DNA of 64,000 nt from Costus lasius (lineage: Eukaryota > Streptophyta > Magnoliopsida > Zingiberales > Costaceae). The translations under genes were made by a program, and so were the position numbers. Location: positions 9,221,957-9,285,956 of the forward strand of contig CM050450.1 of the NCBI GenBank assembly GCA_027563935.2, written 5' to 3'. The notes under the pieces are model-generated. The model saw only the letters and a list, made by a program, of their open reading frames with translations. It searched no databases and had not been told where the DNA came from. Shown piece after piece: positions 10,346-21,647 of this stretch (positions are counted from its first letter, which is position 1; every line of letters starts with the position of its first letter).

Positions 10346-10718
10346 TTATTTATTTATTTAATTTGGTGCTCGATTAGAAATTTCATAAAGAATTTTTGGG
10401 AAAAAAATTTCATATATATATTTTCATAGAGTTGATCTAAGGCATGATTTTTGGGAAATAAAATTTAAGGAGAGGGCGTCTGAAATTGTTGGATTAGAGA
10501 AAAAAAAAATAATTCAAAAATTTTGGTGCGTGTTAGCAAAATGTTATTATCGCATTATTAAATTTATGCGCCATTTGATCAAAAGCACATCGCTTCTTAT
10601 CCACAGCAACTTTGACTAGCAATGCTCGTCAACGGGTGGACTTGAATTTTTCTTTTTCTTGCTTTTTCCATAGACACATTTTGTTTAATTTTATTCGGTG
10701 TTTATTAAGCAAATCTGA
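10260..10718 (+). promoter_or_regulatory. Upstream region of LOR2 (gene body lost)
   Basis: Colinear with the LOR3 promoter (40.6-41.1 kb) and, inverted, with that of LOR6 (60.08-59.62 kb). Shared blocks are 'tttggtgctcgattagaaat', 'ggagagggcgtctgaaattg' and 'cggtgtttattaagcaaa'. A (TA)n/(TTTA)n microsatellite occupies about 10304-10362. Homology stops at about 10719, where foreign DNA replaces the leader and the first half of the coding region. Confidence 0.6.
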
Positions 10719-11479
10719 TGTAGGACGGCCAACCACACCTGCTTGCATCGCACACAAGTGAGGAGTGCCCTAGAACATGCCTGCATCACACAGGTTGCTT
10801 GCATCGCACAAGTCATGTCCAAACTGCCCCACAACACTAAGGACCGGCAGAACTCCACCGATCCCCTCGAATTAGGGGGCTACCACCTAACCCGCAAGGT
10901 CCAAGGTGTCAAATCCCGACGTAAATACCCCCACGTCTGGGCTGCGCAAATTCTGCTTGCAGCAAGATTCAAACCCTTTACAAGCCAAGTTCCTTCACCA
11001 TCTGGGCTGCGCCTGTAATCTCAAGTGCCTCCTCTGGACTCTGGTCTCTGGTCGCTCCGTCTCCTCGACGAGGAAAATTAATCGCTGCACCTATAATCTC
11101 AAGCGCCTCCTCTGGACCCTAGTTGCTGCACGACGCCTCCTTGACTAGGAAAATTAATCGCTGCGCGGCTGCGCCTGTAATCTCCTCCTCTGGACTATAG
11201 AGTCTATACCAAGATTGCTCCTATGCACCTTCTCAGCTTGCCCCACAGTTTGCATCAGACACATTATTGGTACCTCGTATCATTCTCTTTATCTAAGTTT
11301 AACAAATTTAATTTTTTTTAAGTTACTATTAATCTATCTATTCAGCATTTTTTTCTCTATATATTCAGCATTTCATCTTTATTAAAATTTTAGTTATTCA
11401 ATCATAAAGCTTTTTCTAGATTCATACAATTATATTCCTATATTTTATATAATTTATTCAATAGAATAACTCTTTTTAA
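10719..11479 (+). repeat. 5' noncoding part of foreign insert, with tandem repeats
   Basis: Begins abruptly after the LOR leader at 'gcaaatc'. About 11010-11195 holds a tandem repeat with a unit of about 80-90 bases ('gcctgtaatctcaagtgcctc ... gaggaaaattaatcgctgc'), present roughly 2.5 times. It probably belongs to the hAT element whose transposase follows, but the terminal motif seen at its right end was not found here, so the left terminus is missing or belongs to something else. Confidence 0.4.
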
Positions 11480-11485
11480 TAGAAT

Positions 11486-13858
11486 ATGGATAAATTTCTT
11501 AAAAGAAAATCTATGGTAGAAAATTCATTAACTCTTGAGAAAAAAATAAGTAAAGATAAAGAAGAATCATCCAAACAATTATGTAATGAGTTTAATGTAG
11601 AAGATCTTCCTGCAGATCCAGGACTAAGAGTTAAAATTTCTGAATATCATACTAATGATCGAGGTAAAATAAGAAGAGCATATTTACAAAGGGGACCATG
11701 CCAACCTAGACAACATAATTTTCCTCAAAAGAAAATTGGAAATGTATTTAGAAGATTTTGTCCTTCTTGGTTTAATGAATTTGCTAATTGGTTAGAATAT
11801 AACATTTCAAAAAATGCTGCTTTATGTTTATGTTGTTATCCCTTTAAACCAGATTTGGGTGATCAAGGAGGCGGAGATTCTTTTGTTTCTGAGGGGTTTT
11901 CAAATTAGAATAAGAAAGAAAGGTTTAAGATACATGTAGGGGGGCCTAATAGTGCACATAATCAAGCTTTAGGTAAGTGTAATATCTTAATGAAACAAAC
12001 TTAACATATAGAAACTATTTTATTTAAACAATATGAACAAGGTCGAAGTATATATCGTATTTGGTTAAATGCATCAATTGATTGTATAAGATTTCTTTTG
12101 CGTCAAGGATTAGCTTTTCGTGGTCATGATGAATCTGAAACATCCACTAATCAAGGTAACTTTCTTGAACTTCTTAAGTTTTTAGCTGAACATAATGAAT
12201 CAATAAACAATATAGTATTACAAAATGCACTAGAAAATAATCAATTGATTGCTCCTGATATTCAAAAAGATATAGTAAATGCTGCTGCACGAAACAACTA
12301 ATGCTATACTTAATAAGTTAGGAGATGAATTATTTGCAATTATTGTAGATGAATCAAGAGATATATCTAATAAAGAACAAATGACAATTGTTTTATGATT
12401 TGTAGATAAAAAAGGAAGAGTCTTAGAAAGATTTCTTGCTATCATACATGTTAGTGACACAAGTGCAATATCTTTAAATAGCAACAGAGTCTTTGTTTTG
12501 TAAGTATAACTAAGTTTATCAAGAATACGTGGTCAAGGTTATGATGGTGCTAGTAATATGCAAGGTGCATTAAATGGTTTAAAATGTTTACTTCTTAGAG
12601 ATAATCCATCAGCATTCTACATTCATTATTTTGCACATCAACTTCAACTCACACTTGTTTCTATTTCAAAAAATGAAATTCAAGTTGCTTCATTATTTAA
12701 TTTAGTATCTGTTTTACTGAATATTGTTGGGGGCTCATGCAAACGGGTGATATACTTTGAGAAAAACAAATTGCTAAAGTAAAAGAAGGATTAACAAAAG
12801 GTGAGTTGAAAAGTGGATGTGGTTTAAATCAAAAAACTAGTTTAAAATGACCAAGTGATACTCGTTGGAGCTCACATTATAATACATTAATAAATATAAT
12901 TATTATGTATTCTTCTATCATTGATGTACTTGAGATAATTGTAGAAGATGAATTGAGTTCAGAGCAAAGAGCTGAAGCAAAAGGGCTTTTAGAATCAATA
13001 CAAACATTTGATTTTGTGTTTACTTTACATTTAATGAAAAATGTTTTAGGAATTACTAATGAATTATCACAAGCATTGCAAAGAAAAGATCAAGATATTA
13101 TCAATGCCATGACGTTGGTTAAAATTTCTAAACAACGTCTACAAATGATGAGGGATAATGGATGAGAATCATTATTAGATGAAGTATCTATATTTTGCTA
13201 AACTAATGAAATTGATATTCCTAATATGAATGCAATCTTTATTGCAAAAGGGAGGTGACATCGTGAAATTCAATAGGTACTTAATATAGATAAATATCGT
13301 GTTGGATTATTTTATATTGTTTTAGATCGACAACTTCAAGAGCTTAATGATCGATTTAATGAAATAAATTCTGAATTACTTCTATGTGTTGCATGTCTTA
13401 ATCCTGATGATTCTTTTTCAACTTTTGATTAGAAAAAACTAATTCGTCTTACTCAATTTTAACCCTCTGAATTTTCTGATGTAGATTTAATAACACTTGA
13501 AAACCAACTTGACACTTACATAATTGATATGCGCACAAGTGATGAATTGCTGATATTAAAAGGAATTGCAGCTCTTGCAGAAAAATTAGTTGAATCAAAA
13601 AGGAATATTGTTTATTCATTAGTTTATATGCTTATACAATTAGCTCTTATTTTGCCAGTTGCCACTGCCACAGTAGAAAGATCTTTTTCTACAATGAAAA
13701 TTATTAAAAATAGATTAAAAAAATCGAATGAGAGATTAATGGATAAATGATTGTTACTTAGTAACTGAGAAAGATGTTTTTGATACTATTGACAATGAAT
13801 TGATAATTCAAAGATTTCAATCTATAAAAACTCGCCAAGGGCAATTGTAACTTTTTAT
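11486..13858 (+). pseudogene. hAT transposase with TTF-type zinc finger, degenerate
   Basis: The first block (11486-11905) begins 'MDKFLKRKS' and holds the TTF-type finger region with 'LPADPGLRVKISEYH', 'IRRAYLQRGPCQP', 'SWFNEFANWLEY' and 'AALCLCCYPFK'. This order is characteristic of the 'zinc finger MYM-type 1-like' hAT transposases of plants. Later blocks carry the RNase H-like part near 12320-12400 ('ELFAIIVDESRDISNKEQ') and the C-terminal dimerisation segment near 13650-13750 ('ATVERSFSTMKIIKNRLK'). At least two in-frame stops (11906-11908; about 12397) and further frame disruptions make it non-functional. Codons are very AT-rich. Confidence 0.82.
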
Positions 13859-13939
13859 ATATACATTCAAATATATTAATATAAAATTTTTGTTTTAATT
13901 GATATTATATTTGTATAATTATATTCTCTTTTGTACTGC

Positions 13940-13967
13940 CCCACATACTCTCGGGTCCTGGATCCGC
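13940..13967. repeat. Right terminus of the TTF-type hAT element
   Basis: Read on the minus strand the junction begins CAGAGGCGGATCCAGGACCC, a common form for ends of plant hAT elements. LOR2 coding sequence resumes at once at about 13968. No matching left end is present within 10.7-11.5 kb, so the element has lost one end and no 8-bp target duplication can be shown. Confidence 0.55.
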
Positions 13968-14650
13968 CTCTGGCCGGCGCACCCGCCTCACCATGCTGGC
14001 GAAGATGTTCAGCGCGCACCGGCGGTGGGGGGTGTTCAGGGGAGAGAGCACGGAGGCGGAAGATCTGGTGTTCAGCGTGAAGAAATCGAATCCGCTGCAT
14101 TTGATGCCAGAGATGGACGTGATCCTGGCCGGCAACCCCAACGAGGAGTCCTGCAATTTCAAGATCAAAGGGAACTCCCTCGAGGGCTCCTCCACAATCT
14201 CCCAGGGAAATTCCGGTCCCATCATAGCCCGAGTGAGATTAATTACATGATATATAATTTTACTAATTAATGAATATATTTATAATTATATTAATTTATT
14301 TGTAAATACAGATTAGCCGTGAATATACGATGTCAAGTATGCTGTTTGGGAAGGATAATTACGATGTAAGGGTGGAAAATTTTTCCTAGGCGGAGACTCC
14401 GCCTAGGATTCTTCAGCAGGGGGAAAATTAACCATTGATTTTGCATCAAAATTTGTATAATATTCACCTACCCATGTGTTGTGCAGGTATACACAATTTT
14501 TAAAGCAAAATCAATGTTTTAGAATGACCCCGCTGAAGATTCCTAGGCGGAGACTCGCCTAGGAAATTTTCTCCGTAAGGGTGTACCCCAACTTGGATTA
14601 TGCTTTCATTCGACCTACGATTAACCGGAGATTTATTATTTACTTTCAAT
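13968..14650 (+). pseudogene. LOR2, class B LOR pseudogene (5' half lost)
   Basis: The exon 1 remnant 13968-14232 encodes the second half of the LOR domain ('KMFSAHRRWGVFRGEST', 'DLVFSVKKSNPLHL', 'LAGNPNEESCNFKIKG') and ends in an intact CGA|GTGAGA donor. Exon 2 starts at 14312 after TACAG, but a 200-bp MITE (14375-14574) splits it. After the MITE the frame drifts from the LOR3 sequence and part of the last helix is missing. Everything 5' of codon 85 or so is replaced by hAT DNA. The missing N-terminal half alone rules out function. Confidence 0.82.
14375..14574. mobile_element. Mutator-type MITE in LOR2 exon 2 (9-bp TSD)
   Basis: Exactly 200 bases. A perfect 9-bp direct repeat GTAAGGGTG sits at 14366-14374 and 14575-14583. 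The ends form a long imperfect TIR: both contain CCTAGGCGGAG plus its complement, so each terminus is itself a near-palindrome (CCTAGGCGGAG-A-CTCCGCCTAGG at the left). Similarity then continues inward through 'cttcagc' to 'cattgattttgc'. TSD length and long TIRs fit MULE MITEs. LOR3 exon 2 supplies the empty site. Confidence 0.88.
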
Positions 14651-15334
14651 TCAACAACTATTGTTATGTCATGTGGCATTGATAATCTCAGCTTACAATA
14701 AGTTTGGTTAAGTTGTCGTGTTGTTATTGTTCTTGTATTATTACTATTAAGCGAGATTGTGTTATTACTATTGGTTTTAGATTTATTATTTATAATTGTG
14801 TTTAATTTTATTGAATGATATCTAATAACATATTTACTTAAATTTTTCTAAATAATCAATCTAGACATGCTATCATAATTACTTTCTCTTTCTAAGTCTG
14901 TCCAATCAGTTTAATCTGAATCGAACTGAACCGATTGAATTCAACTCGATTTATTTTGTATATATTTTTTTACATCAAAAGTCGAACTGAATAATTTTAA
15001 AATCGAATAGAACCGAACTCACCATGTTTTAAGAGTGTGCTAATAAGTGAATAAGTGATAAGTTAGTTAGATTAGTGATTAATGAATACTTATTAATATT
15101 TAGTAGAGTATTTTTTATGTTTTAATTATGTCTTAATTGGTTTGGTTTGATTTATATATATTTTAAAAATATAAAGTAAAATTGAATCAGATTAAATTTT
15201 ACCCTCTCTATTGAACCAAACAGAACTAAATTACCACAAAATCAAATCCGATTTAATTTATTGGGTTGAACCGATTAATGGAGCTGTTTGTTTGGTTTCA
15301 AGATCTATACATTTATTATGCGAACTTGCGAAGG
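14651..15334. other. LOR2 3' flank
   Basis: Colinear with the DNA following LOR3 (42525-42817): 'tgtgttattactattggtttt', 'caatctagacatg', 'ggtttcaagatctatacattt'. About 250 extra bases at roughly 14905-15280, rich in 'aaccga(a)'/'ttggttt' motifs, are absent from LOR3 and could be another small insertion. No gene. Confidence 0.45.
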
Positions 15335-17660
15335 TTATATGGTTCCTGTGTGGACGATTTTGTAAATAATGGAAAACGGGAGGGTTAAGTTGTGAAATTA
15401 GTATTTGTATTAAAACTATAAATAACAAAGGGAAACAGCACTAGCAAACCCTAGTGCTTCGTCTTCGTCCGCTACACCCCTCTGTCCCCCGACTTCTTCC
15501 TCACACGTCCGCTTTCACGCGCGACGTGTGTTCGAACCTTCGCCGATCCATCTCCGGCGACCTGCGACTGTTCCGGGTGTCGATTGGTGCAGGGCGACAT
15601 TTCTCTTAGCGACGATTAGGCGTCCTCTCGCGTAAGCACGCGCTGGTGCAGTTTTCTCTCTCGTCGAAGCCTGTATCGCCGCCGGCTTTCGTCGTTCCTG
15701 TCGAGCGGACATTGTTTCCGGGCCAGCAGCATCATTTCCTCACGTTTTCCCGAATTGTTGCTGCCGTTCGCTGCCGCCAGCGACCTCTCCGGCGTGTCGT
15801 TTGGTAATGACGATTTACCCATTGTATTTCCTTTCTATTAATAGGGTTTTGTATGATTGTTGGGTGATGTTGATAGGCTGTATATATATGTGCTTATACG
15901 GGTGGTATATAGATAAAACATATTTAATTATTTACAAGTGAATGTACGATAAATAGTATTAAAACAAATGATTGGTAAGGAAAGGAAAAAATCAATATAT
16001 TATGATTGAATTAACTTGGAATAGTGTGAATAGGCGTATACATACATAGGTGTACATGTATATTGGGTTGAAATTAGAAATATGATAAATAAGTGTGGAG
16101 GTTATCGAGTGGTAATATGTGTTTTTGTTATGTGATGTTATAAGTGATACTTGGATTGAGGCTAGTCAGGGTGGTTCGAAGACTAAAGTCAAGATACAGG
16201 CATAAACCATTTCTCTGTTTTTGCAATTAGCATTAACATATATATGATAAGTAAGATTTTAGATACCATAATGTCTTGTTGTTCCTCTTTATTGACCTTG
16301 CTTCCACATTATTGTGCTCTTGTGTAGTCGATGTATACATGTGATTGTGGTTGTTTGATTCATGAGTTGTGATAGTTCTACATTGCATTTTGTTGGTATA
16401 GATAGCGCTGAGTTTAATATAGTACCGGGTGTAATTTTAATGGATTACTAGTTTAAGCATTTGTTATGAATATAGTACGTAGTTGTTATGGGCCTATGAT
16501 TGTCTTGTATAGTGATCCATATTTTTATGGTCTATGTCATGGCATTGTGATCTTTGAAATGGCTTATTGTAGCCGGAGGGCTAGGCCCTATGTGCCAACA
16601 ATTCATGTGTGGCCATGTAGCAGCTACAGGGCCAATTAGTTTGATAGCATAATTGGCATATTTTAGAATTGTGCTGTTGTTACCTAGGTGTTGAATGCAA
16701 TATCTTTCGGGTTGTCATTATACAGTTATTCCATAGTGTGAGCAACAATAGAAACATACATTCTTGATAGTAGTGCGAGTCACAATAGAAACATACATTC
16801 TTGATAGTAGTGCGAGTCGGCTCACAATGGAGTTGAGTTATGATAATTACTCTTGATAGCATGACATTGTATTGATTTTATATTTTGGTGTTTGGATATT
16901 AGCATGTAAAGTTATTTTGTTACGATATAGTTCCTTACCTTGTTGCATGTGCATATCTTGTAATTTCTACTTAGCCATTTGGGTTAACATTTCTTGTTTT
17001 GCCTCTAGGTAAATTGATTGCTTAGGTTAATGATAGCAGTAGTTAGATATAAAGGTTACTAAATTATATGGATGTTATAGAGGCTTATTATAAATAGATA
17101 GAAGGACTTATGTTTTAGTGATATAAATAGTTATTTGGAATAGTGTTCTCATTTACTATAGTTTTGATATTATTATATTATGATTTTGGTTTTGATATTT
17201 TGATTGATAGGTGTGTCGATCTTTGAGATTGTATTTGAACCCTTTGAAATTGTTTGTTTTGGTACATTAAACAAATGTTTTGGGTTTATTACATGTTAAA
17301 TGCTAGTAAATTGTAAAATGGTTTATTATACAAGTTTGTGTGATTGTTTATGTGATCATTATATAAGTATGAGTGAGGTTTTACTGTTGTATGGTTTTTA
17401 AATGATTGGAATAGTTTTATTGAGTATGTATTGATAAATTTTATCAATTATATAAGTTTATTGTGAGTTTATGGTATACGGGCTTATATTGTCACACCTA
17501 GTCTACCATGGTTTGGTTAACCCCTTTTTAGGGGTTGTCATCATAAGATGTATAAACCCTTAACTCTCTCTCTCACCTGACACCCTGAGCTTTCACTAAA
17601 CAAAGTATTATATGGAAGAGCCCCTTCGAATTTGAACTTCAAAGAAAGATGTAGTGAGTT
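15335..17660 (+). repeat. Repeat R copy 1, long LTR-like sequence (Del/Tekay-like?)
   Basis: Fullest of five copies in the window (others at 25.5, 42.8, 50.8 and 56.0 kb). Starts near TTATATGG (TGTATGG in copies 3 and 5). It has a TATA box (15416-15424, CTATAAATA), a GC-rich leader of about 380 bases, a splice-donor-like G|GTAATG near 15803, then about 1.8 kb of AT-rich DNA. Its middle ('gtagccggagggctaggcc', 'gtgagcaacaatagaaac') is recognisably similar to the solo LTR at 56524-58496, which has clean TG...CA ends and a TSD. R is therefore best read as a diverged LTR of the same lineage, inserted beside an ancestral LOR gene and duplicated with it. A 37-41 base tandem duplication lies at about 16737-16818. 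Confidence 0.45.
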
Positions 17661-17887
17661 TCCTTGGTATCTTACAAATAGAAGTTAATCATTTAAGTTA
17701 TATATAACAAGAGATTTCATTGATATCCAAGATAATAATAATGTCATTAACGTATTGATTAAGAGAACAAGTGTTTGTTCAAGTTTTGACATCATGCTAA
17801 ACAACAATACGGAATTTTACATATCAGAAACTCGAAACATGTTTAAGTCTTAAGCATACTGGAAAAGTTTATATACTATTTGTTCGT

Positions 17888-17977
17888 TATAAAATCCCTA
17901 AATAGCATATATTAAACTTGATGTAATATATTTGTCATAAGTTCCAAAATGTAGACATCACAAAGCACTTAAACTAC
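17888..17977. repeat. Interspersed repeat family X, copy 3 (partial)
   Basis: Keeps the second half of the family: 'ataaaatccctaaatagcat', 'gatgtaatatatttgtcataag' and 'gacatcacaaagcacttaaa'. The first half present in copies 1 and 2 is missing. Confidence 0.5.
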
Positions 17978-18324
17978 AAATTGATACGAATCAGCCATGA
18001 TTGTGTAGAGATAAATGTGTGAAGATGTCTTAAAATTTAATCGGATGATGGTTTATTATATATTTTATTATGTTCATATTTATATTTTAATAAAGATATT
18101 TTTGTGATTGTATTTGTTTGAATAAGATATTGGCTCACACGATTATTCATAAATGTTTTTGATCTAGTATTATTTTTATGATATAACAATTATATGTTAA
18201 GACGTATATATAATATTTATGATAAACCAATGATATGACTTAAGATATTAAGTTACCATATGCGAAAACAATATATTGAATTAACCAGCCATGAAAATAT
18301 TGTATGAATTATTATATAATACGG

Positions 18325-18650
18325 TTGGACGTGATCATGGCCGATAACCCCAACTAGGACTGCTGTGATTTCAAGATCAAGGGCAAGGGGAGCTGCATCA
18401 ACAGATCCTACACAATCTGCCTCGAAATTTCTAGTTGCGTCATTGATAAAATGAGATTAATTACATTATATACATATATATATATATAACTAATTAATTA
18501 ATTGATATATTTTATTTATTTGTGAATCGAGATGAGACATCGTCGATATACGGTGTCAAGTATGCTGAAGATGCGCATCTACATTGATTACGCCTTCATC
18601 CTTCTGCAGGAAAAGATTGCCGACGATCAAATCTTTGAAGATTAAATTCC
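18325..18650 (+). pseudogene. LOR fragment, 3' part only
   Basis: Starts inside exon 1 at a sequence encoding 'LDVIMADNPN' followed by an in-frame TAG (about 18355-18357), then 'CCDFKIKGKG'. The exon 1 donor is degenerate (AAAATGAG). The exon 2 remnant (about 18532-18645) keeps 'RRYTVSSML' and 'IDYAFI' but has lost the middle of the exon. Clearly non-functional. It sits between repeat R and BTB1, as expected if the array once had another complete LOR gene here. Confidence 0.7.
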
Positions 18651-19540
18651 TAATAATCTAAGATACATTGTTTGGTAGAGAGCTGTGTTACTGCGTTGCT
18701 GCAATTGCTATTAATATTACTTTAAATTCTAAAACATAGAATTGAGTTTGAAAATTTTTTCCTTAACATATAGAAGTTATAAGTATAAAAGATCGGCTTG
18801 AAGGTGATGGCAGGTCACGACAGGGGAGCACTAGTGATAACGTCGACGAACAGACCGGCGATGAGTGGCTGCACAATTCCTCCAGAGTCTGGACGGTGCG
18901 GGTCCTGCGGGAGGGGCGCAACAGGCGGTGCGGTGAGCACTGAACTCTGTAGGGCTGATTTTTGCCTGCAGTGACAAACACGGCGTGGAAAATGAGCGTG
19001 AGAATTGGCGAGGAACCTGGGCGGCACTCATTGCTGCATCGGGGTTGTATATATAATAATAATAATACATATTTTAGCTAAATTTACGACATTAATTTTA
19101 TTCGGAAATTGCTCACGTTAGAGACAATAAAGATCTACTTTTGTATTGAGAAATTGCATCCTGCGTCTTCTAAATATTGCATCTTCGGAATAATATTTTT
19201 ACTGTTTGCAACTTCATAATGTTGAAGTGGTGTGCGGATGAAAATCACATTTATCTTTTTTTTTTTGCATGACATTTTTTTTTCTTTTCTTTTACCCACA
19301 ACTGTCTTTTATATTTTTTTTAAATTTTTTTCTCTTACCTTGTGTTCTCCTTCTCCTTTGTTAGATATGTAGATCGTGCATGAGATTTTTTACTTTTGTG
19401 GGTAAAGTTTAAGCATTTCTCCTTCTCTCTGGTGTTATTGTTATTTGTCATGCTAACAAAAATCTGGTGCTTAGATTTTGTACTTGCTTCTAATATGGTC
19501 ATGGCTTCAGTAGAAAAGGCCTCCGAGGAACACCATCAGG
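18651..19540. other. Intergenic DNA with a GC-rich island at 18790-19030
   Basis: The island is open in three minus-strand frames for 60-80 codons and has a TATATATA-like stretch just 5' of it on the minus strand (about 19043-19052). None of the frames resembles a family I recognise, and none begins with a convincing domain. It may be a relic exon. The rest (19080-19500) is T-rich DNA leading into the BTB1 leader. Confidence 0.35.
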
Positions 19541-20520
19541 ATGGATTGCTGCATCTGCAACAACGTGGCGTATTTCATGCCTCAGAGGAGCAACATCTGC
19601 AACGACTGCTTCCGTGGAGCCAAATCCATGATTGCCTTGGTGAATGAAGCAGATTACGGCGCTGCAGGCCATGACTCCAAGGATTTGAACGTCAAGGCAA
19701 GCTCTTGATTCTTGATTGATCGCATTGTTGTTTCTTCTCTCCCCAATTGAGCTGTGAATGGTGTGCGCGCGTGCAGGGCGTGCGCCTCGGACTGAAGAGG
19801 TTGAAGGAGATGTAGGAGTGGGAGAAACATTTGGAGGAGAAGGTGAGTTACTTGGACGCAGTAGCTGCGCTGAGGGAAGGAATCCTGACTGACATTCTGG
19901 TGAAGCCTGGAAAGGGGCCGCCGATTCCTGCTCACAGAGCTTTGCTGGTGAGTTATCATCATTCACTTGATTCCTTCATAGCTTGTTTTATAGATGAATT
20001 TAGTCGCGACTACTAATTTTTTAGACGATCGATTTCAAGTTCATGAATCTGTTTAGTTTACAATTTACAGTCAATTGAATTGCAGGCAGCAAAATCGGGG
20101 ATCTTGAGAACCATGTTGATCTCAGACGACTGCAAAGCCGCAGCCCAAGACTCCATCTCTTTCCCCGAGCTCTCCCACGATGAGCTCAAGTGCCTTCTCG
20201 AGTTCCTCTACAGCGGCAGTTTGCCGGCGTCGCTCGACAATGACTCCTCCTTGTACTACGCTTTGCTCATTGCGTCCGACAAGTACGACATCCCCTTCCT
20301 CCGGAAGCAGTGCCGCAATCGAATTCTGGAGGCGCTGCAACCCTCGAATGCGCTTGACGGGCTGGAGGTCTCCCACATCTGCTCCGACGATGAGCTGAAG
20401 GAGGAGATCATAAGCCTGATCGTTGACCACGCAAGCGAGGTGATCTCCTCCGCCGGCTACGAGGAGTTTGCGCGCAGGAATGTTCATCTGTCCGTCGTCA
20501 TCACGCGAGCGTTGCTGTAG
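19541..20520 (+). pseudogene. BTB1, BTB/POZ protein gene with one premature stop
   Basis: Three exons: 19541-19696, 19777-19947 and 20086-20520. Exon 1 begins 'MDCCICNN' and has two CxxC-type pairs ('CCIC', 'CNDC'), as in the Arabidopsis At3g56230-like subgroup. Exon 2 gives a short charged helix and the start of the BTB fold ('LDAVAALREGILTDILVK', 'IPAHRALL'). Exon 3 gives the rest ('ISFPELSHDELKCLLEFLY', 'ASDKYDIPFLRKQC'). BTB proteins of this kind are candidate CUL3 substrate adaptors. Intron 1 has a GC donor (AAG|GCAAGC). Exon 2 has a TAG at 19813-19815. That TAG is followed by G and lies in phase with the exon, so use of it as a 3' splice site would remove it. Apart from this stop the frame is open, so it could be functional if that splice is used. 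Confidence 0.72.
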
Positions 20521-20752
20521 GAAGAAACAATTAATGGGTGGTAATTGATGACGATCCGTCAAACATTTTGTGGCTAAGCAAGCTTGGCAGTTTTGTGTTT
20601 TAATGATTGGCATGGAAGGTAGCATCAGCTAGTTTAACCCCTAAGAATGTACATGTATATATTTTTAGTGTTTTCTTTTTGTATTAGAAATTATTTTTTG
20701 TTTGAGTGACATTTTGTAGTTAAGGAGGAAGATCAAGAGTTATAATCTTCCC

Positions 20753-20760
20753 TATAAATA
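20753..20760 (+). promoter_or_regulatory. TATA box of BTB2
   Basis: TATAAATA, 44 bases upstream of the BTB2 ATG (20804). The same promoter block is present inverted at 53.95-53.89 kb in front of BTB2'. Confidence 0.6.
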
Positions 20761-21403
20761 GCTACGTAATTCTCTGTTTCCATAGAGCAATTCGAATCAC
20801 AAAATGGGTTGCTTCGTCTGCAACAGCTGCTACGTGGGAGGCAAAGCCACAATGGCCATTCTAAATGAAGCAGTTGACGGCGGTGCAGGCCCTCGTGACT
20901 CCAAGTCCACGAATATGAACGCCAAGCAAGTTCTTGAATCTTGATCGAACCGTTTACTGTTTCCTCCCCGTTTGAGCTATGAATGGCGTGAGCGAGTGCC
21001 GGCCATACGCGACGGATTGAAGAGGATGAAAGAGAGTGAGAAGAATTTGGAGGAGAACATGAGTTTGTTGGACGCAGTGGCGGCGATGAGGGAAGGAATC
21101 CTCTCACTGACATTCCAGGTGATGCCGGGAAAGGGACCGCCGATTTCTGCTCACAGAGGAGCTTTGCCGGTGTGTTATCTTCGTCATTCACTTTCCTGCT
21201 TCTGTTTCTCCTTTTTTTTTTTTTCTTGAATAAAGGAATTCTTTTAGGCTGTGTTTTATTGAAGGAAAAAAAATAAGAAAAAAAAAGAAAAAAAGAAAGA
21301 AATACAAGGAGAACGAAATTAGAATCACGTGATAATCTTGTGAAGCAACTTTGGAGGAATGGGGGAAAGTTGCATGTGGCAGGGAAACTGGAGTCAGTTG
21401 GCG

Positions 21404-21647
21404 AGTACCTGAATATTAATCGGGTAACAATATTTATATAGGTAAAATTTAATATGATAGATATTTAAATTGGGTATTTATAGGGTTCGGATATTAAACG
21501 GATAGTTAAATTTTTAATAGTGTAGGGTATAGGTAGAGGTTCTAAAAAATAAACGGATAGTTATTCGGGTACGGGTAGTAGAATAATTATTCGGATTAAG
21601 GTACGAGTAGCACAAAAAATGCGGGTACCCTACCCACTACCATCCCT
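21404..21647. mobile_element. Small hAT-like insertion in BTB2 intron 2
   Basis: 244 bases flanked by a perfect 8-bp direct repeat AGTTGGCG (21396-21403 and 21648-21655). The right end, on the minus strand, reads AGGGATGGTAGTGGGTAGGG, a common hAT-MITE form. The left end lacks the matching first bases, so it is probably eroded. The interior has repeated 'cgggta'/'ggatagtta' motifs. No coding capacity. Confidence 0.55.

Noticed and set aside
11008..11197. CRISPR-like or satellite array
   Set aside because: Two and a half imperfect units of 80-90 bases without unique spacers, in a plant transposon leader.
15515..15822. Open frames in the GC-rich leader of repeat R (also at 25.6 and 55.6 kb)
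   Set aside because: Frames are not conserved in reading among the R copies and match no family. The region looks like an LTR leader.
18763..19070. Three overlapping minus-strand frames of 70-79 codons
   Set aside because: No recognisable domain, no codon-level conservation available and no splice structure; kept only as a GC-rich island.
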